64,000 nucleotides of DNA from NCBI GenBank assembly GCA_035499655.1, contig DATJYL010000214.1:30120-94119 (forward strand), in the 5' to 3' direction. Numbering within the stretch: position 1 is the first letter of the stretch; each line of letters begins with the position of its first letter. Origin of the DNA: Pirellulales bacterium (GTDB taxonomy: Bacteria > Planctomycetota > Planctomycetia > Pirellulales > JADZDJ01). The notes under the pieces were generated by a model. It made no database searches. It worked only from the letters and a program-made list of their open reading frames with translations, and was not told where the DNA came from. Shown here in pieces: positions 1-9,410 of the stretch. The position numbers were made by a program, and so were the translations under genes.

Positions 1-693
1 GGGGCTTTCCAGATGCAATTGCGAACGACGTATGGCCCAACGTCGCTTGGGGTCAAGCAACATCCAACCATGCCGTACGGCAATGAATTCGTCTCCTTTT
101 TGCGGGCTGAACGTAAATGACACTTTCACTAATTTTGTATCTCCCTCATCGGCCGCTTCGACGCTATCCAAATGAAAGCCTAGCCTGGGATACAAAGTGG
201 CCAGCGAATGCCAGGGAGAAAAAATATTGGCTCGCCCTTGCATTTCCAGGGCGCGGCGCGTACTCACGTCATTGGCCGACCGTACAAAAATGATTTTCCA
301 CGGTGCGTCTTCCTGGCGGCGCAAGCTAAAGGAGCATTGATCATTGAGGGCGTCAATTCCGATTTCAACGGCTTTGGGACGCACAAATGACGGGGGTAAA
401 TTACCTTCGGGCGGCCAGCGAGTAATTTGCTGCATCAGCATGTCGCCACGGGATTTGACAATCATTTGTTGCTTCTCAGTCCAGCGGCTGCCGTCTTCGG
501 TGTAGTTTTCATGCGTGGAATTCACTTCGACATCGACGTCCCGATTGATTTTTTCCGCTTCGCCATAGGCTTTGGGCCACTCGGCGAGAAATTGCTCGCG
601 CGCGGTCGGCGTTTCGTCACCGGGTGCCGCATTGTAACAGCCAAGAACGAGCAGTGTCGGAATCAACGCCGCCCGCATGAATAACCCAATCAT
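1..693 (-). CDS. Putative lipoprotein, C-terminus cut by window edge
   Basis: The frame is open from an ATG at 693 to the window edge, so the 3' end is missing. The predicted N-terminus MIGLFMRAALIPTLLVLGC is a short hydrophobic signal ending in a lipobox (LVLGC), which suggests a lipid-anchored protein. A second in-frame ATG at 678 would shorten the signal. The mature part is polar, with many Glu, Lys and Trp residues, and has no domain I recognise. It follows another lipoprotein gene at the downstream end of the ribosomal block and may be read from the same strand. Function unknown. Confidence 0.7.
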   Translation of the reverse strand, partial: MIGLFMRAALIPTLLVLGCYNAAPGDETPTAREQFLAEWPKAYGEAEKINRDVDVEVNSTHENYTEDGSRWTEKQQMIVKSRGDMLMQQITRWPPEGNLPPSFVRPKAVEIGIDALNDQCSFSLRRQEDAPWKIIFVRSANDVSTRRALEMQGRANIFSPWHSLATLYPRLGFHLDSVEAADEGDTKLVKVSFTFSPQKGDEFIAVRHGWMLLDPKRRWAIRRSQLHLESP

Positions 694-851
694 TGGCGCA
701 CTGACCTGGAGCAAATGCGGCAACCGCATGCACCTTACCACCACCGTGGCCCGTTTTCTGGATTTTACAGTCATTGCTGCAATATATCACAGATTGCCCA
801 TAGAGAGCCTGGGGCCTGTCGCCGATAAAAGAACGTTCTCTCAAACAAGCG

Positions 852-1766
852 TCATTTTGCCTGGCTGACTTGTTCTTCGGGCGTGCCGATTTTCACGCTG
901 GCCCCTGTTGCCGGCGGGAATAAATCGTCGTAGCGGCTTTGCGCCAGACGGATGATCAGCATTTTTTGCTGCAATTCGTCGGCGTCGGCTTGCGGTTCGG
1001 TAAAAAAGTAATGACCCAGCGTGCCCGGACGGTCGGGCAGGGTGGTCAGCAGCAACATTTGATTGGCTTCCAAGGTCGCCTCAAATGCCAGCCGCTGGAA
1101 TACACGCTTGGGCTTGCCCGATTGCGGCAGAATGCGGCCATCTTCGGACACCCACTGCTGCTTGGGCTCGCCGTAGTGTAATTCCGGCGTCAAATGCAGC
1201 CTGATTCGTCGATCGCCGAGCGCCTGGGTTTTGGCGGCCAAAATGCCTTGAGCCTGTTCGTACGTGTGACCGCTAACGCAACCGTCCTCGCTCATCAACA
1301 GGGGCACTTCAGGATAAATGTTAGAGGCGATGATCTCTCCTCGCCAACCGGAATGCAATTGCATTTGTTGACGACTAACCGGCGAGGCTTTTTCCAACCG
1401 CGCCGCCGCTTCGGTAACGCTCGCGGGCTTTTTGTCCGCTGTCGCCAAAATGTGGGCCAGCGGAGCCGGCAATTCTCCGCTGACAATGCCGGCGCGGAAG
1501 CCGTTTTCGCCCAGCGCCCGCCGGACGGCCAGCGGGATTTGCTGTTCGTCGATTTGATCCCACATGGAGCCATTCAACTCGTCGTCGTGCAGGGGAAACC
1601 GAACCGAAACAATTTCCAACTGCACGCCGTCGTCGGCCATTTCCACGGGTTTCAAGAGCGTTTCTCCGTGCGGCGCGGCAGGGGGCGCCCAACTGCAGCC
1701 GGAAATGCCGGCCGCGGCTGTCAGCGTCAGGCACCAACACACAAAACGGGAAATCGCGCGCAGCAT
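852..1766 (-). CDS. Putative lipoprotein, unknown function
   Basis: This encodes 304 residues from the ATG at 1766. The open frame extends upstream to 1871, but the 1766 start puts a signal peptide at the N-terminus ending in the lipobox GISGC at about residues 20-24. That argues for an exported lipoprotein. The C-terminal third contains the stretch RIRLHLTPELHYGEP, which faintly resembles secretin-type beta segments, but the match is too weak for a call. It lies 133 bases downstream of rplQ on the same strand. It may be a lineage-specific addition to the end of the alpha operon. Confidence 0.7.
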   Translation of the reverse strand: MLRAISRFVCWCLTLTAAAGISGCSWAPPAAPHGETLLKPVEMADDGVQLEIVSVRFPLHDDELNGSMWDQIDEQQIPLAVRRALGENGFRAGIVSGELPAPLAHILATADKKPASVTEAAARLEKASPVSRQQMQLHSGWRGEIIASNIYPEVPLLMSEDGCVSGHTYEQAQGILAAKTQALGDRRIRLHLTPELHYGEPKQQWVSEDGRILPQSGKPKRVFQRLAFEATLEANQMLLLTTLPDRPGTLGHYFFTEPQADADELQQKMLIIRLAQSRYDDLFPPATGASVKIGTPEEQVSQAK

Positions 1767-1899
1767 CGCTAGAAAAAGGCTACATCGGTGGAAGGGAATC
1801 AACGAAAAGAACGGTCGGAAAAGAGCCCATGCAGGGCCGCGTAGATTAGACCGACCCGCCAGCGGCGTCAATGCGAATCGCCCGTGCTAGCACTTTCAA

Positions 1900-2493
1900 T
1901 TACGACTTCGCTCCGGTCGGCTCGCTTTCGAACTTTGGCGCCACCGCCGGTTTGGAGCCTCGATCGCGCACGCCGACAAATTCCAAAATGGCCCGCGTGC
2001 CGGCATCGCCCAAGCGTGGCTTGGCCAGCCGCATAATTCGCGTGTATCCGCCGGAGCGATCAACAAACCGCGGGGCTACCACTTCAAAGCAGACGGCGGC
2101 TGCGCGCTTCCGTCCCAGCAGCGTGACCAAACGTCGCCGAGCCGAAACGACCGGAGCCATGGCGGCGGCCCATTTTTGCCACTGCTTGCTTTTCCGCCAT
2201 TTGCGCCATTCGTCGCTGTTGCGGTCGGCGGTAGTGCCCAATTTGTCGGCTTCTTCCAAGGCTGCTTGGGCACGGCAGGCAATGCTAATGCAACGCTCTA
2301 CCAGCGGACGCACTTCCTTGGCTTTTTGCACGGTGGTAATGATGCGGCCTTTAACTTTGGGGGCTTGCTTCTCGTCTAGGAATTCGTCCTTATCCAGCTC
2401 GGTCAAAAACAGCGCGCTGGCCAAATTCCGCATGAGCGCTTTGCGATGCGTTGGCGAACGGCCCAAAACACGGCCTAATTTACGGTGTCGCAT
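1900..2493 (-). CDS. rplQ: 50S ribosomal protein bL17
   Basis: The N-terminus MRHRKLGRVLGRSPTHRKAL is the bL17 signature, so the identity is secure. The protein is 197 residues, clearly longer than the roughly 120-130 usual for the family. After the core there is an insert of about 60 residues rich in Trp, Lys and Arg (RKWRKSKQWQKWAAA near residue 95). It also carries a C-terminal tail beyond the normal end. bL17 binds 23S rRNA near the exit tunnel. It follows rpoA, the standard end of the alpha operon, with a repeat hairpin in the gap. Confidence 0.95.
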   Translation of the reverse strand: MRHRKLGRVLGRSPTHRKALMRNLASALFLTELDKDEFLDEKQAPKVKGRIITTVQKAKEVRPLVERCISIACRAQAALEEADKLGTTADRNSDEWRKWRKSKQWQKWAAAMAPVVSARRRLVTLLGRKRAAAVCFEVVAPRFVDRSGGYTRIMRLAKPRLGDAGTRAILEFVGVRDRGSKPAVAPKFESEPTGAKS

Positions 2494-2528
2494 GACGGTG
2501 GCATCTTTCTTGTTTTGTCGATTCCTGA

Positions 2529-2596
2529 GAGGCTATTTCAAAACTGAGGTTTTGGCTCGGCAGAAGCCTCGCCCTCCCAGGATTTGAAACAGGCTC
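2529..2596. repeat. Inverted repeat filling the rpoA-rplQ gap
   Basis: Outer arms GAGGCTATTTCAAA (2529-2542) and TTTGAAACAGGCTC (2583-2596) pair with two mismatches. They enclose an inner GAGG...CCTC hairpin. The element occupies most of the 110-base gap between the two genes. It could act on the transcript or simply be a mobile repeat that settled there. Confidence 0.6.
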
Positions 2597-2603
2597 TAAT
2601 GCA

Positions 2604-3596
2604 TTAACTAACGGCGGCCGGCACACGCATACCCAAGCGCAGGCCCAACTCCGCGAGTTTTTCCTTGACTTCGCGCAGCGTGGTTTCGCCGAAGTTACGG
2701 ACCTCCAGCAATTGATCTTCGGAGCGTTGCACCAAATCGCGCACGGTTTGAATGTTTTCGCTTTCCAGACAGTTAGAGGCCCGCACCGAAAGCTTCAAAT
2801 CGGCCAGCGGCATACCCAACTTTTGTTCTGCGGCGCCATCCAGGGGTCCGCTGATGCCGGCGCTTCGGCCTGAGCCGCCGACCCGTGCACCCAACTCGGT
2901 GTATTGCACAAACGGGTTAAGGTGCTTGCGCAAAATCTTCGCCGCTTCCACCAGCGCCATTTCCGGGCCGATGGAGCCGTTCGTCCAAATTTCAGTCGTC
3001 AGTTTGTCGTAGTTGGTTTTCTGGCCCACGCGAGTTTCTTCAATTTCGTAGCGAACCCGCAAAATCGGGCTGAATACCGCGTCGACGGGAATGATGCCAA
3101 TTTCCTGCACGTTGGGGCTGTGCTCGCTGGCAGGGACGTATCCGCGGCCGTTTTCGATGACCATTTCCATCACAAACGGCACATCGTCGGTGAGGGTGGC
3201 CAAAATATGGTGCTTGTTGATCACTTCTACCGTGTCATCAGTTTGGACATCGGCGCCGGTCACCACGCCGCGCGAGTTCTTTTCGATCCGCAGCACTTTG
3301 GTTTGGTCGGTATAGTTTTTCACGACCAACGATTTGACATTCAACACCACGTCGGTCATGTCTTCCACGACGCCGGGCAAAGTCGTGAACTCGTGCTGGG
3401 CCCCGTGAATTTTGATCTGGGTGACGGCGCTGCCTTCCAGGCTGGAAAGCAAAATGCGACGCAATGAATTGCCGATGGTGACGCCAAAGCCGCGTTCAAA
3501 CGGCTCGGCCACAAATTTCCCGTACGTGGCGGACAACGTTTTTACGTCGCAAACCACTTGGCTAGGCAGCTCTAATCCACGCCAGCGAATGTGCAT
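2604..3596 (-). CDS. rpoA: DNA-directed RNA polymerase alpha subunit
   Basis: This encodes 330 residues, the normal alpha length. The N-terminal assembly domain shows [15 protein letters not shown] at about residues 34-48. The C-terminal domain that contacts UP elements and activators spans about residues 255-320 ([26 protein letters not shown]). The frame extends upstream to 3731, but the ATG at 3596 follows a strong GGAGG Shine-Dalgarno and gives the family N-terminus [11 protein letters not shown]. It sits between rpsD and rplQ as in the classic alpha operon. Confidence 0.97.
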   Translation of the reverse strand: MHIRWRGLELPSQVVCDVKTLSATYGKFVAEPFERGFGVTIGNSLRRILLSSLEGSAVTQIKIHGAQHEFTTLPGVVEDMTDVVLNVKSLVVKNYTDQTKVLRIEKNSRGVVTGADVQTDDTVEVINKHHILATLTDDVPFVMEMVIENGRGYVPASEHSPNVQEIGIIPVDAVFSPILRVRYEIEETRVGQKTNYDKLTTEIWTNGSIGPEMALVEAAKILRKHLNPFVQYTELGARVGGSGRSAGISGPLDGAAEQKLGMPLADLKLSVRASNCLESENIQTVRDLVQRSEDQLLEVRNFGETTLREVKEKLAELGLRLGMRVPAAVS

Positions 3597-3708
3597 AGTT
3601 ACCTCCGGATGTGCCTGGTGTCTGGGTGTCCGCGGTCGAGGTGGCAACGGGCAGAGTAATTCGCCCGCTTGGCATCCGACGCTCAGACATTCAGGCACAT
3701 AGACACTG

Positions 3709-4335
3709 TTACTTCGAACACAACTCCACAATCAAATTCGCTTGAATTCCGCCCAGCGAGCAATCTTCCGCCGTCGGCAAACGGTTGACGCGGCCCTCGG
3801 GAACGCCGCCTTCCATGCGCGACAGGAAATCGGGAATATCGCGATGGTACTCCGCAACGCAGGATTGGATGGCTTGCAAACTTTTGCCGCGATTCTTGGC
3901 GCGAATTACGTCTCCCACGTGCACTAAATAGCTGGGAATATCGCAACGATGGCCATTTACAGTAATATGTCCGTGACGGATGAGTTGCCGTGCCTGGGCC
4001 CGCGACAAGCCAAACCCCAGCCGGCATACAATGTTGTCCAGGCGCCGCTCCAGCAAACTCATCAGCGCTTCGCCAGTGTTTCCCTTGCCTTTGACGGCCC
4101 GTTTGTAATATCCGCGGAATTGCCGTTCCAGGACGCCGTAATAATGCTTCACTTTTTGCTTTTCGCGCAGATGGATTCCGTAATCAGTAAGTTTGCCGCG
4201 GCGAACGGCCATCCCCGGCGGAGTTTCGCGCCGTTCAATGGCACACTTGGGCGTGTCGCAGCGGGTGCCCTTCAAAAAGAGCTTTAATCCATCGCGGCGG
4301 CATAAACGACAAACGGGTCCTGTGGTGCGAGCCAT
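3709..4335 (-). CDS. rpsD: 30S ribosomal protein uS4
   Basis: This encodes 208 residues. The N-terminal arm carries four cysteines (C9, C12, C26 and C31 in VCRLCRRDG...TRCDTPKC), the zinc-binding C+ form. The S4 RNA-binding domain follows ([29 protein letters not shown]). S4 nucleates assembly of the 30S body and in many bacteria represses the alpha operon. I see no obvious S4-binding pseudoknot here. ATG start, downstream of rpsK. Confidence 0.97.
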   Translation of the reverse strand: MARTTGPVCRLCRRDGLKLFLKGTRCDTPKCAIERRETPPGMAVRRGKLTDYGIHLREKQKVKHYYGVLERQFRGYYKRAVKGKGNTGEALMSLLERRLDNIVCRLGFGLSRAQARQLIRHGHITVNGHRCDIPSYLVHVGDVIRAKNRGKSLQAIQSCVAEYHRDIPDFLSRMEGGVPEGRVNRLPTAEDCSLGGIQANLIVELCSK

Positions 4336-4405
4336 AATTTCGAAAAAATAAAGCTAAGGCGATTGAAAATGGTCTGTGGAGGATGGTCCGGAAAAAAATG
4401 CGTTC

Positions 4406-4789
4406 TTACACTCGACGACGCTTCGGCGGGCGACAGCCATTGTGCGGCAATGGCGTGATATCTTCGATCGATTTAATGGTCAGTCCCGCGGCCTGCAGGG
4501 CGGTAATGGCGCTTTCTCGTCCGCTACCTGGCCCCTTTACTTTCACCTCCACTTCTTTCACGCCAAACTTGGAGGCTTTTTCAGCGGCCTGCTGTGCAGC
4601 CATTTGCCCGGCAAACGGCGTGCTTTTGCGAGAACCTTTGAAACCCGTAGTGCCGGCGCTGGCCCAACACAACGCGTCGCCTTTGGAATCAGTAATGGTA
4701 ACGGTGGTGTTATTAAACGTGGCCTTAATGTAGGCGATGCCCACGGTCACGTTCCGCCGCGCTTTGCGTTTGGTTTTGGCTACAGCCAC
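4406..4789 (-). CDS. rpsK: 30S ribosomal protein uS11
   Basis: This encodes 127 residues from a GTG start. The family pattern is complete: [23 protein letters not shown] near the N-terminus, then [18 protein letters not shown] and the basic end [12 protein letters not shown]. uS11 lies on the 30S platform and helps shape the E and P sites. It follows rpsM after a repeat-bearing gap. Confidence 0.97.
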   Translation of the reverse strand: MAVAKTKRKARRNVTVGIAYIKATFNNTTVTITDSKGDALCWASAGTTGFKGSRKSTPFAGQMAAQQAAEKASKFGVKEVEVKVKGPGSGRESAITALQAAGLTIKSIEDITPLPHNGCRPPKRRRV

Positions 4790-4858
4790 GTGCTTTCCGC
4801 TCCGGAATTAAATTGACCGAATTGAACTGTCACGAATTCTGTCCCCATCGGCGCTTGA

Positions 4859-4945
4859 GCCGCATGACAAAAGTCAAATGACTAATGCAATTTGAAAATT
4901 CATTCGTCATTCGTCCCGGCGCGCCGGGATCGTCATTCGTCATGA
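4859..4945. repeat. ATGAC-word repeat in the rpsK-rpsM gap
   Basis: A left arm with CATGACAAAAGTCAAATGAC (from about 4862) is followed by ATTCGTCATTCGTC words at about 4901-4942, with a small GGCGCGCC palindrome between them. The words of the second arm are the complement of those in the first. The same vocabulary recurs around 38503-38660 and 49841-49960. Confidence 0.6.
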
Positions 4946-4946
4946 T

Positions 4947-5330
4947 CTACTTCATGTCCTTCACGCCTTTTTTGCCGGCCACCGTTTTCTTGGGGCCTTT
5001 GCGAGTTCGGGCGTTGGTGCGTGTCCTTTGTCCGCGAACCGGCAGACCGCGCCGATGCCGCACGCCGCGATAGCACCCAATATCTTTTAGCCGGGCTACA
5101 TTCTGCGTCAGTTGCCGGCGCAACTGACCTTCCACCGTGTAATCTTTATCCAACAGTGCCGCCATGCGGGCCACTTCGTCTTCGTGCAAATCACGGGCTC
5201 GCGCCTGCGAATCGACGCCCGCTTTGTGGCACAACTCCAGCGCAATGCGCGGGCCCACGCCGTACAAATACTGCAACGAGATAAACGTTGGCTTGTCTGG
5301 CGGAATATCAACGCCCAATAAACGTGGCAT
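4947..5330 (-). CDS. rpsM: 30S ribosomal protein uS13
   Basis: This encodes 127 residues from an ATG. It begins MPRLLGVDIPPDKPTFISLQ and holds the helix-two-turn-helix segment (YLYGVGPRIALELC). The basic C-terminal tail has RGVRHRRGLPVRGQRTRTNARTR and ends KGVKDMK. uS13 sits in the 30S head and contacts the P-site tRNA and uL5. It comes directly after rpmJ, as is usual when infA is absent. Confidence 0.97.
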   Translation of the reverse strand: MPRLLGVDIPPDKPTFISLQYLYGVGPRIALELCHKAGVDSQARARDLHEDEVARMAALLDKDYTVEGQLRRQLTQNVARLKDIGCYRGVRHRRGLPVRGQRTRTNARTRKGPKKTVAGKKGVKDMK

Positions 5331-5341
5331 GTTGTTTTTGA

Positions 5342-5434
5342 GTGTCTAAATGTCTGGTTTCTATCTGTCTGGTCTACGTCAGCTGCCACGACATATAGGT
5401 TTCAGACACAAAGAAACCTAGGCACGCAGACGCC
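5342..5434. repeat. TGTCTGG-word hairpin between rpmJ and rpsM
   Basis: The left half repeats TGTCT/TGTCTGG (5343-5372). The right half holds the complementary CAGACA and AGGCACGCAGACG words (5403-5432). The arms are imperfect but clearly complementary. Similar word sets occur at 9897-9980 and 13982-14086. Confidence 0.6.
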
Positions 5435-5440
5435 TTATTC

Positions 5441-5554
5441 TTAACCTTGCCGCTGTTTGTGGCGCGGATTACTGCACACCACATACACCACGCCTCGGCG
5501 GCGCACAATTTTGCAATGATCGCACAAGCGCTTGACACTAGCTCGGATTTTCAT
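5441..5554 (-). CDS. rpmJ: 50S ribosomal protein bL36
   Basis: This encodes 37 residues, [20 protein letters not shown] and on, from the ATG at 5554. The open frame is longer upstream, but this is the family N-terminus. C11, C14, C27 and H32 form the zinc ribbon, so this is the C+ form. It lies between map and rpsM, where infA often intervenes. I see no infA here. Confidence 0.97.
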   Translation of the reverse strand: MKIRASVKRLCDHCKIVRRRGVVYVVCSNPRHKQRQG

Positions 5555-5661
5555 AATCCAAAAATCCCTCGGCGAGACTGCACTTTGATGGCAATTCGGC
5601 CCGGACTGAAAGCCTTTCAATATACGGTTTGGCACGCGATTTGTTCAAGGCCTCAAAATGC

Positions 5662-6549
5662 CTATTTTTCGCTGCCTACGGCGGAAAAAGCCGAGCCTCT
5701 TGCTGGCGACACCCGGCTTAAAAGATCGCGCAATACCGCATCGTCGAATTCTTCCCCAGGTTGGGGCGGAGCCGTTAGAACCCACGGACCTTCGGTGGTC
5801 ATCGCCACAGTATGTTCAAAATGGGCGCTATAGCGACCATCGCTGGTTACCTGCGTCCAATGATCGGCCAGTGTTTTGGTTTTTTTCGTCCCCATGTTCA
5901 CCATCGGCTCTACGGCAATGACCAAGCCCGGTTCCAGCTTGAAATCGTGGCTCCGCCGCAGTTGCGGGCTGACGAAATTGGGCACCTGCGGCTCTTCGTG
6001 CATCTCGCGGCCAATGCCGTGCCCCACAAAGTTCTCCACCACGGAAAAACCATGGTCGCGCACGAAAGAACCCATTTCCCGGGCCACGTCGCTCCAGCGG
6101 GTTTTCACGGCCATCAGTTCAATCGCCAGATCAAGCACGCCCCGGGTCACATCCAATAGCCGCTGCACCTCTGGCAAAATAATTCCCACCGGATGTGTAT
6201 AAGCCGAATCGCCGCACCAGCCATTGAGCTTGCAGCCTGTATCCAGGCTGACAACATCACCTTCTTTCAATCTGCGCGCTCCCGGAATGCCATGCACCAC
6301 TTCATCGTTCACGCTGATACACGTAGCGGCAGGGAAGGGGACCTTGCCCGGCACGCCCTTAAACAGCGGCACCGCATGCAGACGAGTGAAATACTCGTCA
6401 ATGACAGCGTCTATTTCGGCCGTCGTAATTCCTGGCCGGACCGCTGCTTTCGCCGCCTGATGTGCCGCCCACACCGCCAGTCCCGCTTTTCGCATCAGCG
6501 CCAATTCGCGGGGCGAACGCAAATTGATGCATTTGGGAGAATTTACCAC
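5662..6549 (-). CDS. map: Methionine aminopeptidase, type I
   Basis: The enzyme removes the N-terminal methionine from new proteins. The five metal ligands are present as D103, D114, H177, E214 and E245 (motifs SLDTG, CGDSAY, GHGIGREMHEEP, VEPM and FEHTV). The protein is 295 residues. About 40 residues after the last ligand form a non-conserved tail (ending AFSAVGSEK), longer than the E. coli form. Translation appears to start at GTG. It follows adk as in most spc operons, where co-location with secY and adk is common. Confidence 0.95.
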   Translation of the reverse strand: MVNSPKCINLRSPRELALMRKAGLAVWAAHQAAKAAVRPGITTAEIDAVIDEYFTRLHAVPLFKGVPGKVPFPAATCISVNDEVVHGIPGARRLKEGDVVSLDTGCKLNGWCGDSAYTHPVGIILPEVQRLLDVTRGVLDLAIELMAVKTRWSDVAREMGSFVRDHGFSVVENFVGHGIGREMHEEPQVPNFVSPQLRRSHDFKLEPGLVIAVEPMVNMGTKKTKTLADHWTQVTSDGRYSAHFEHTVAMTTEGPWVLTAPPQPGEEFDDAVLRDLLSRVSPARGSAFSAVGSEK

Positions 6550-6684
6550 GGCTGAAACTGCTTTCGGCGGACGGAGTCAAATTCGAGGGCCATCCAGCGA
6601 CGGCCCGACACGGGTCCGCACGGCTGAAAAAAACATGGTTGTCTTTCAAATTATCCTACATCGAAGCGGCTGCGGCGGCTACCG

Positions 6685-7248
6685 CTAGCGCGATTTCATT
6701 TGTTCCACCGCTTGGCGCAAGCGTGAAAACACTTCATCCACCGTGCCCATTGCATCGATCGCGTGCAGCAGCTTTCGTCCGGCGTAATACTCCGACAACG
6801 GCTTCGTCTGCTCCTCGTAGGTGGCCATCCGTTGCCGAATGACCTCCGGTTTGTCGTCACCCCGGCCGCGGGCAATCATTCGCTGGATGACTGCATCCTT
6901 GTCCACTTCCAATTCAAACACGCCGTCCAGCGGTTGGCTGCGGCCAGTCAGAAATTTGTCTAGAGCCGTGGCCTGCGGCAAACTGCGCGGAAAGCCGTCC
7001 AGCAAATATCCGCTTGCGCAATCTGGCTGGACAATCCGCTGTTGCACAAGTTCCAGCACGGTTTCGTCGGGGACCAGCTTTCCGGCATCGATGAATTGTT
7101 TGGCCTGCGTGCCGACCGGCGTGCCCTTGTCGATGGCTTCACGGAGCATTTCGCCCGTGGATAAATGCGGCACGCACAGAAATTCAACCAATCGCTGTGC
7201 CTGGGTCCCTTTGCCGGCGCCGGGTGGCCCGATAAGAACGAGTCGCAT
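6685..7248 (-). CDS. adk: Adenylate kinase
   Basis: This encodes 187 residues from the ATG at 7248. The upstream ATG at 7263 would add five residues before the canonical MRLVLIGPPGAGKGTQ. The P-loop is at residues 7-15, followed by the NMP-binding segment (HLSTGEMLREAI) and DGFPRSLPQA. The LID is the short form, without zinc cysteines (RGRGDDKPEVIRQR). It converts AMP and ATP to two ADP in the cytosol. It lies between secY and map. Confidence 0.96.
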   Translation of the reverse strand: MRLVLIGPPGAGKGTQAQRLVEFLCVPHLSTGEMLREAIDKGTPVGTQAKQFIDAGKLVPDETVLELVQQRIVQPDCASGYLLDGFPRSLPQATALDKFLTGRSQPLDGVFELEVDKDAVIQRMIARGRGDDKPEVIRQRMATYEEQTKPLSEYYAGRKLLHAIDAMGTVDEVFSRLRQAVEQMKSR

Positions 7249-7363
7249 GAAAACACCGGTCACTTAACAAGTTCGAAATCGGATTGTGAAGTTCGAGCTT
7301 TAGGCCTCGCACTTTGCTTTGTCACGGTGTGCCATTCGAACTTCCTTGTTCGTGTTTCGCGTT

Positions 7364-8704
7364 TCATGTCAGCAAGCCCTTGTAATTTCGCATCACCAGG
7401 TGACTGTCGATCTTTTGCACTAAATCGAAGGCCACGCTGACGGCAATCAACAGCGTCGTGCCGCCGTAAAACTGGGCAATGGCATAGTTAATATCCAACG
7501 ATCCCGATACGAGCGTGGGCACGATCGCCACCACCGATAGGAACGCCGCGCCCACATACGTAATTCGTACCATTACCTTTTCCAGATAATCTTCTGTTCG
7601 CTTGCCCGGCCGATAGCCTGGAATGAACGTGCCGAAGTTCTTCAAATTATCCGAAACGTCTTTCGGATTGAACATGATGGCCGTCCAAAAGTAGCAGAAA
7701 AAGTAAATTAAAATGACGTACGAGATGTTGTAAATGTACGAGGTGCCGCGGGTGAAAGCGTCGTTCAAATTGTCCCAAATTCCGCCATAACTGGCAGCCA
7801 TTTGCCGGAACAACAAATTCGGGAACAGCAATAGGCTGCTGGCGAAAATAATCGGCATTACGCCCGAGTGATTCACCTTCAGCGGCAGGTATTGGCGGGT
7901 TCCGCCAAATACGCGCCGGCCACGTACGTGCTTGGCGCTTTGCGTCGGAATGCGCCGCTGCCCCTGATCCATGTACACCACGCCGGCCACAACGCTGACA
8001 AATAAAATGCCCATCACCAACCATTTTTCCGGGCCGAACTTGCCGACGCTGCCGCCCAATTCCAGCGAACTGTTTTGAATCATATCCATGAAGGCGTTGG
8101 GCATCCGCGCCAAAATCCCCGCCATAATTAACAAGCTGATGCCATTGCCGATGCCAAACTCATCAATTTGTTCTCCCAGCCACATCAAAAACACGGTTCC
8201 CGTGGTCATCGTCATGACGGCCACAAATTGCCAATAAAACGGCAAGTGGCCGTTCACCAAAAACTCCGCGGAAATGAAGTGCTGGCTGGTCACCCAAGCC
8301 AAATAAGCCCAGCTTTGGCCAATGCAAATCACCACCGTGGCGTAACGGGTGTATTCGTTGATTTTTTTGCGGCCGCTTTCCCCTTCCTTCTGCAATTGTT
8401 CCAGCGGTGACCATACGCTGCCCAATAGTTGGAAAATGATCGAGGCCGAAATGTAGGGCATAATGCCAAGGCCGAAGATCGTGGCCTGCGTCAGTTGGCT
8501 GGCGCTAAAAATGGCTGCTTGCGAGAAGAACGTGCCCAAACCGGAGCTTTGTTGCGATTGAAAGGCATGTTTCATTGCCGCCACGTCGGCAATGGGCAGC
8601 GGTATTTGAAACCCGACTCGGTAGATTGCCAAAAACAGCATGGTCAGCAGAATTTTCTGCCGTAGCTCCGGAATGGTGAAGATGACCCGAATTTTTTCCC
8701 ACAT
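7364..8704 (-). CDS. secY: Preprotein translocase subunit SecY
   Basis: This encodes 446 residues with about ten hydrophobic membrane segments. It starts MWEKIRVIFTIPELRQKILL and includes the conserved GIMPYISASIIFQLL and VNHSGVMPIIFASSLL motifs, then the cytosolic loop RPGKRTEDYLE. SecY forms the protein-conducting channel with SecE (36030-36554). It follows rplO after a 208-base gap, larger than most in this block. Confidence 0.97.
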   Translation of the reverse strand: MWEKIRVIFTIPELRQKILLTMLFLAIYRVGFQIPLPIADVAAMKHAFQSQQSSGLGTFFSQAAIFSASQLTQATIFGLGIMPYISASIIFQLLGSVWSPLEQLQKEGESGRKKINEYTRYATVVICIGQSWAYLAWVTSQHFISAEFLVNGHLPFYWQFVAVMTMTTGTVFLMWLGEQIDEFGIGNGISLLIMAGILARMPNAFMDMIQNSSLELGGSVGKFGPEKWLVMGILFVSVVAGVVYMDQGQRRIPTQSAKHVRGRRVFGGTRQYLPLKVNHSGVMPIIFASSLLLFPNLLFRQMAASYGGIWDNLNDAFTRGTSYIYNISYVILIYFFCYFWTAIMFNPKDVSDNLKNFGTFIPGYRPGKRTEDYLEKVMVRITYVGAAFLSVVAIVPTLVSGSLDINYAIAQFYGGTTLLIAVSVAFDLVQKIDSHLVMRNYKGLLT

Positions 8705-8912
8705 GGCTTGCTCCGTCGGCAGAAATGATTTGCGACTAGATTATTTTAACCGCTGATACGCTGGGGCGCGGAGAGGAGATTTTATTGGCAAAGCAGGAAA
8801 GTTGATCAAGGCAAGCCCAAATCTTTCCTGTTTTCCCCGATTCCTGATGATTTCGACCTAAGTTCGCTTCGGTTCTGCGTCTCCATGTCTCAGCGGAAGT
8901 CAAACGGTGCTT

Positions 8913-9410
8913 TTACTGCGTCGAAGCGGACTTCTTCGTCTTTTTGCGAATCACTGGCTTAGGCCTCGTCAGCACAATCGCTTCGCCGCCGGCCGCTTTA
9001 ATTTTTTCCTGGGCCGATGCGCTGAACTTGTGGGCCGTGACTTTCAATTTTTTCTTAATTTCGCCCTGGCCGAGTACTTTCAATTCGTCACAGGGACGCT
9101 TACACAAACCGGCTGCCCGGAGAGTTTCTAAATTGACTTCATCGCCCGATTTGAACGCTGCTTGCAATTCGTCCAGGTTTACAATGCCCACGCGTGGTCC
9201 CCACTGGTTGTGAAAACCGCGCTTGGGAATGCGACGAATCAGCGGCATGCGCGCCCCTTCGAAAATAACCGGCGCCGCCCAGCCGGCAAGCTGGCCTTGT
9301 CCCTTGTGGCCGCGGCCGGCGGTTTTGCCCCGGCCGGAGCCGATGCCGCGCCCCACGCGCAATCGCTTGGTGTGTTTGTGAATGCTGCGGTGTACGTCGC
9401 TAATGTTCAT
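8913..9410 (-). CDS. rplO: 50S ribosomal protein uL15
   Basis: This encodes 165 residues, with the Gly/Arg-rich N-terminus (RVGRGIGSGRGKTAGRGHKG) followed by GWAAPVIFEGARMPLIRRIPKRG. It ends in a basic tail, KPVIRKKTKKSAS. Its ATG overlaps the rpsE stop by four bases (ATGA), suggesting translational coupling. rpmD (uL30), which normally lies between rpsE and rplO, is absent. Confidence 0.97.
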   Translation of the reverse strand: MNISDVHRSIHKHTKRLRVGRGIGSGRGKTAGRGHKGQGQLAGWAAPVIFEGARMPLIRRIPKRGFHNQWGPRVGIVNLDELQAAFKSGDEVNLETLRAAGLCKRPCDELKVLGQGEIKKKLKVTAHKFSASAQEKIKAAGGEAIVLTRPKPVIRKKTKKSASTQ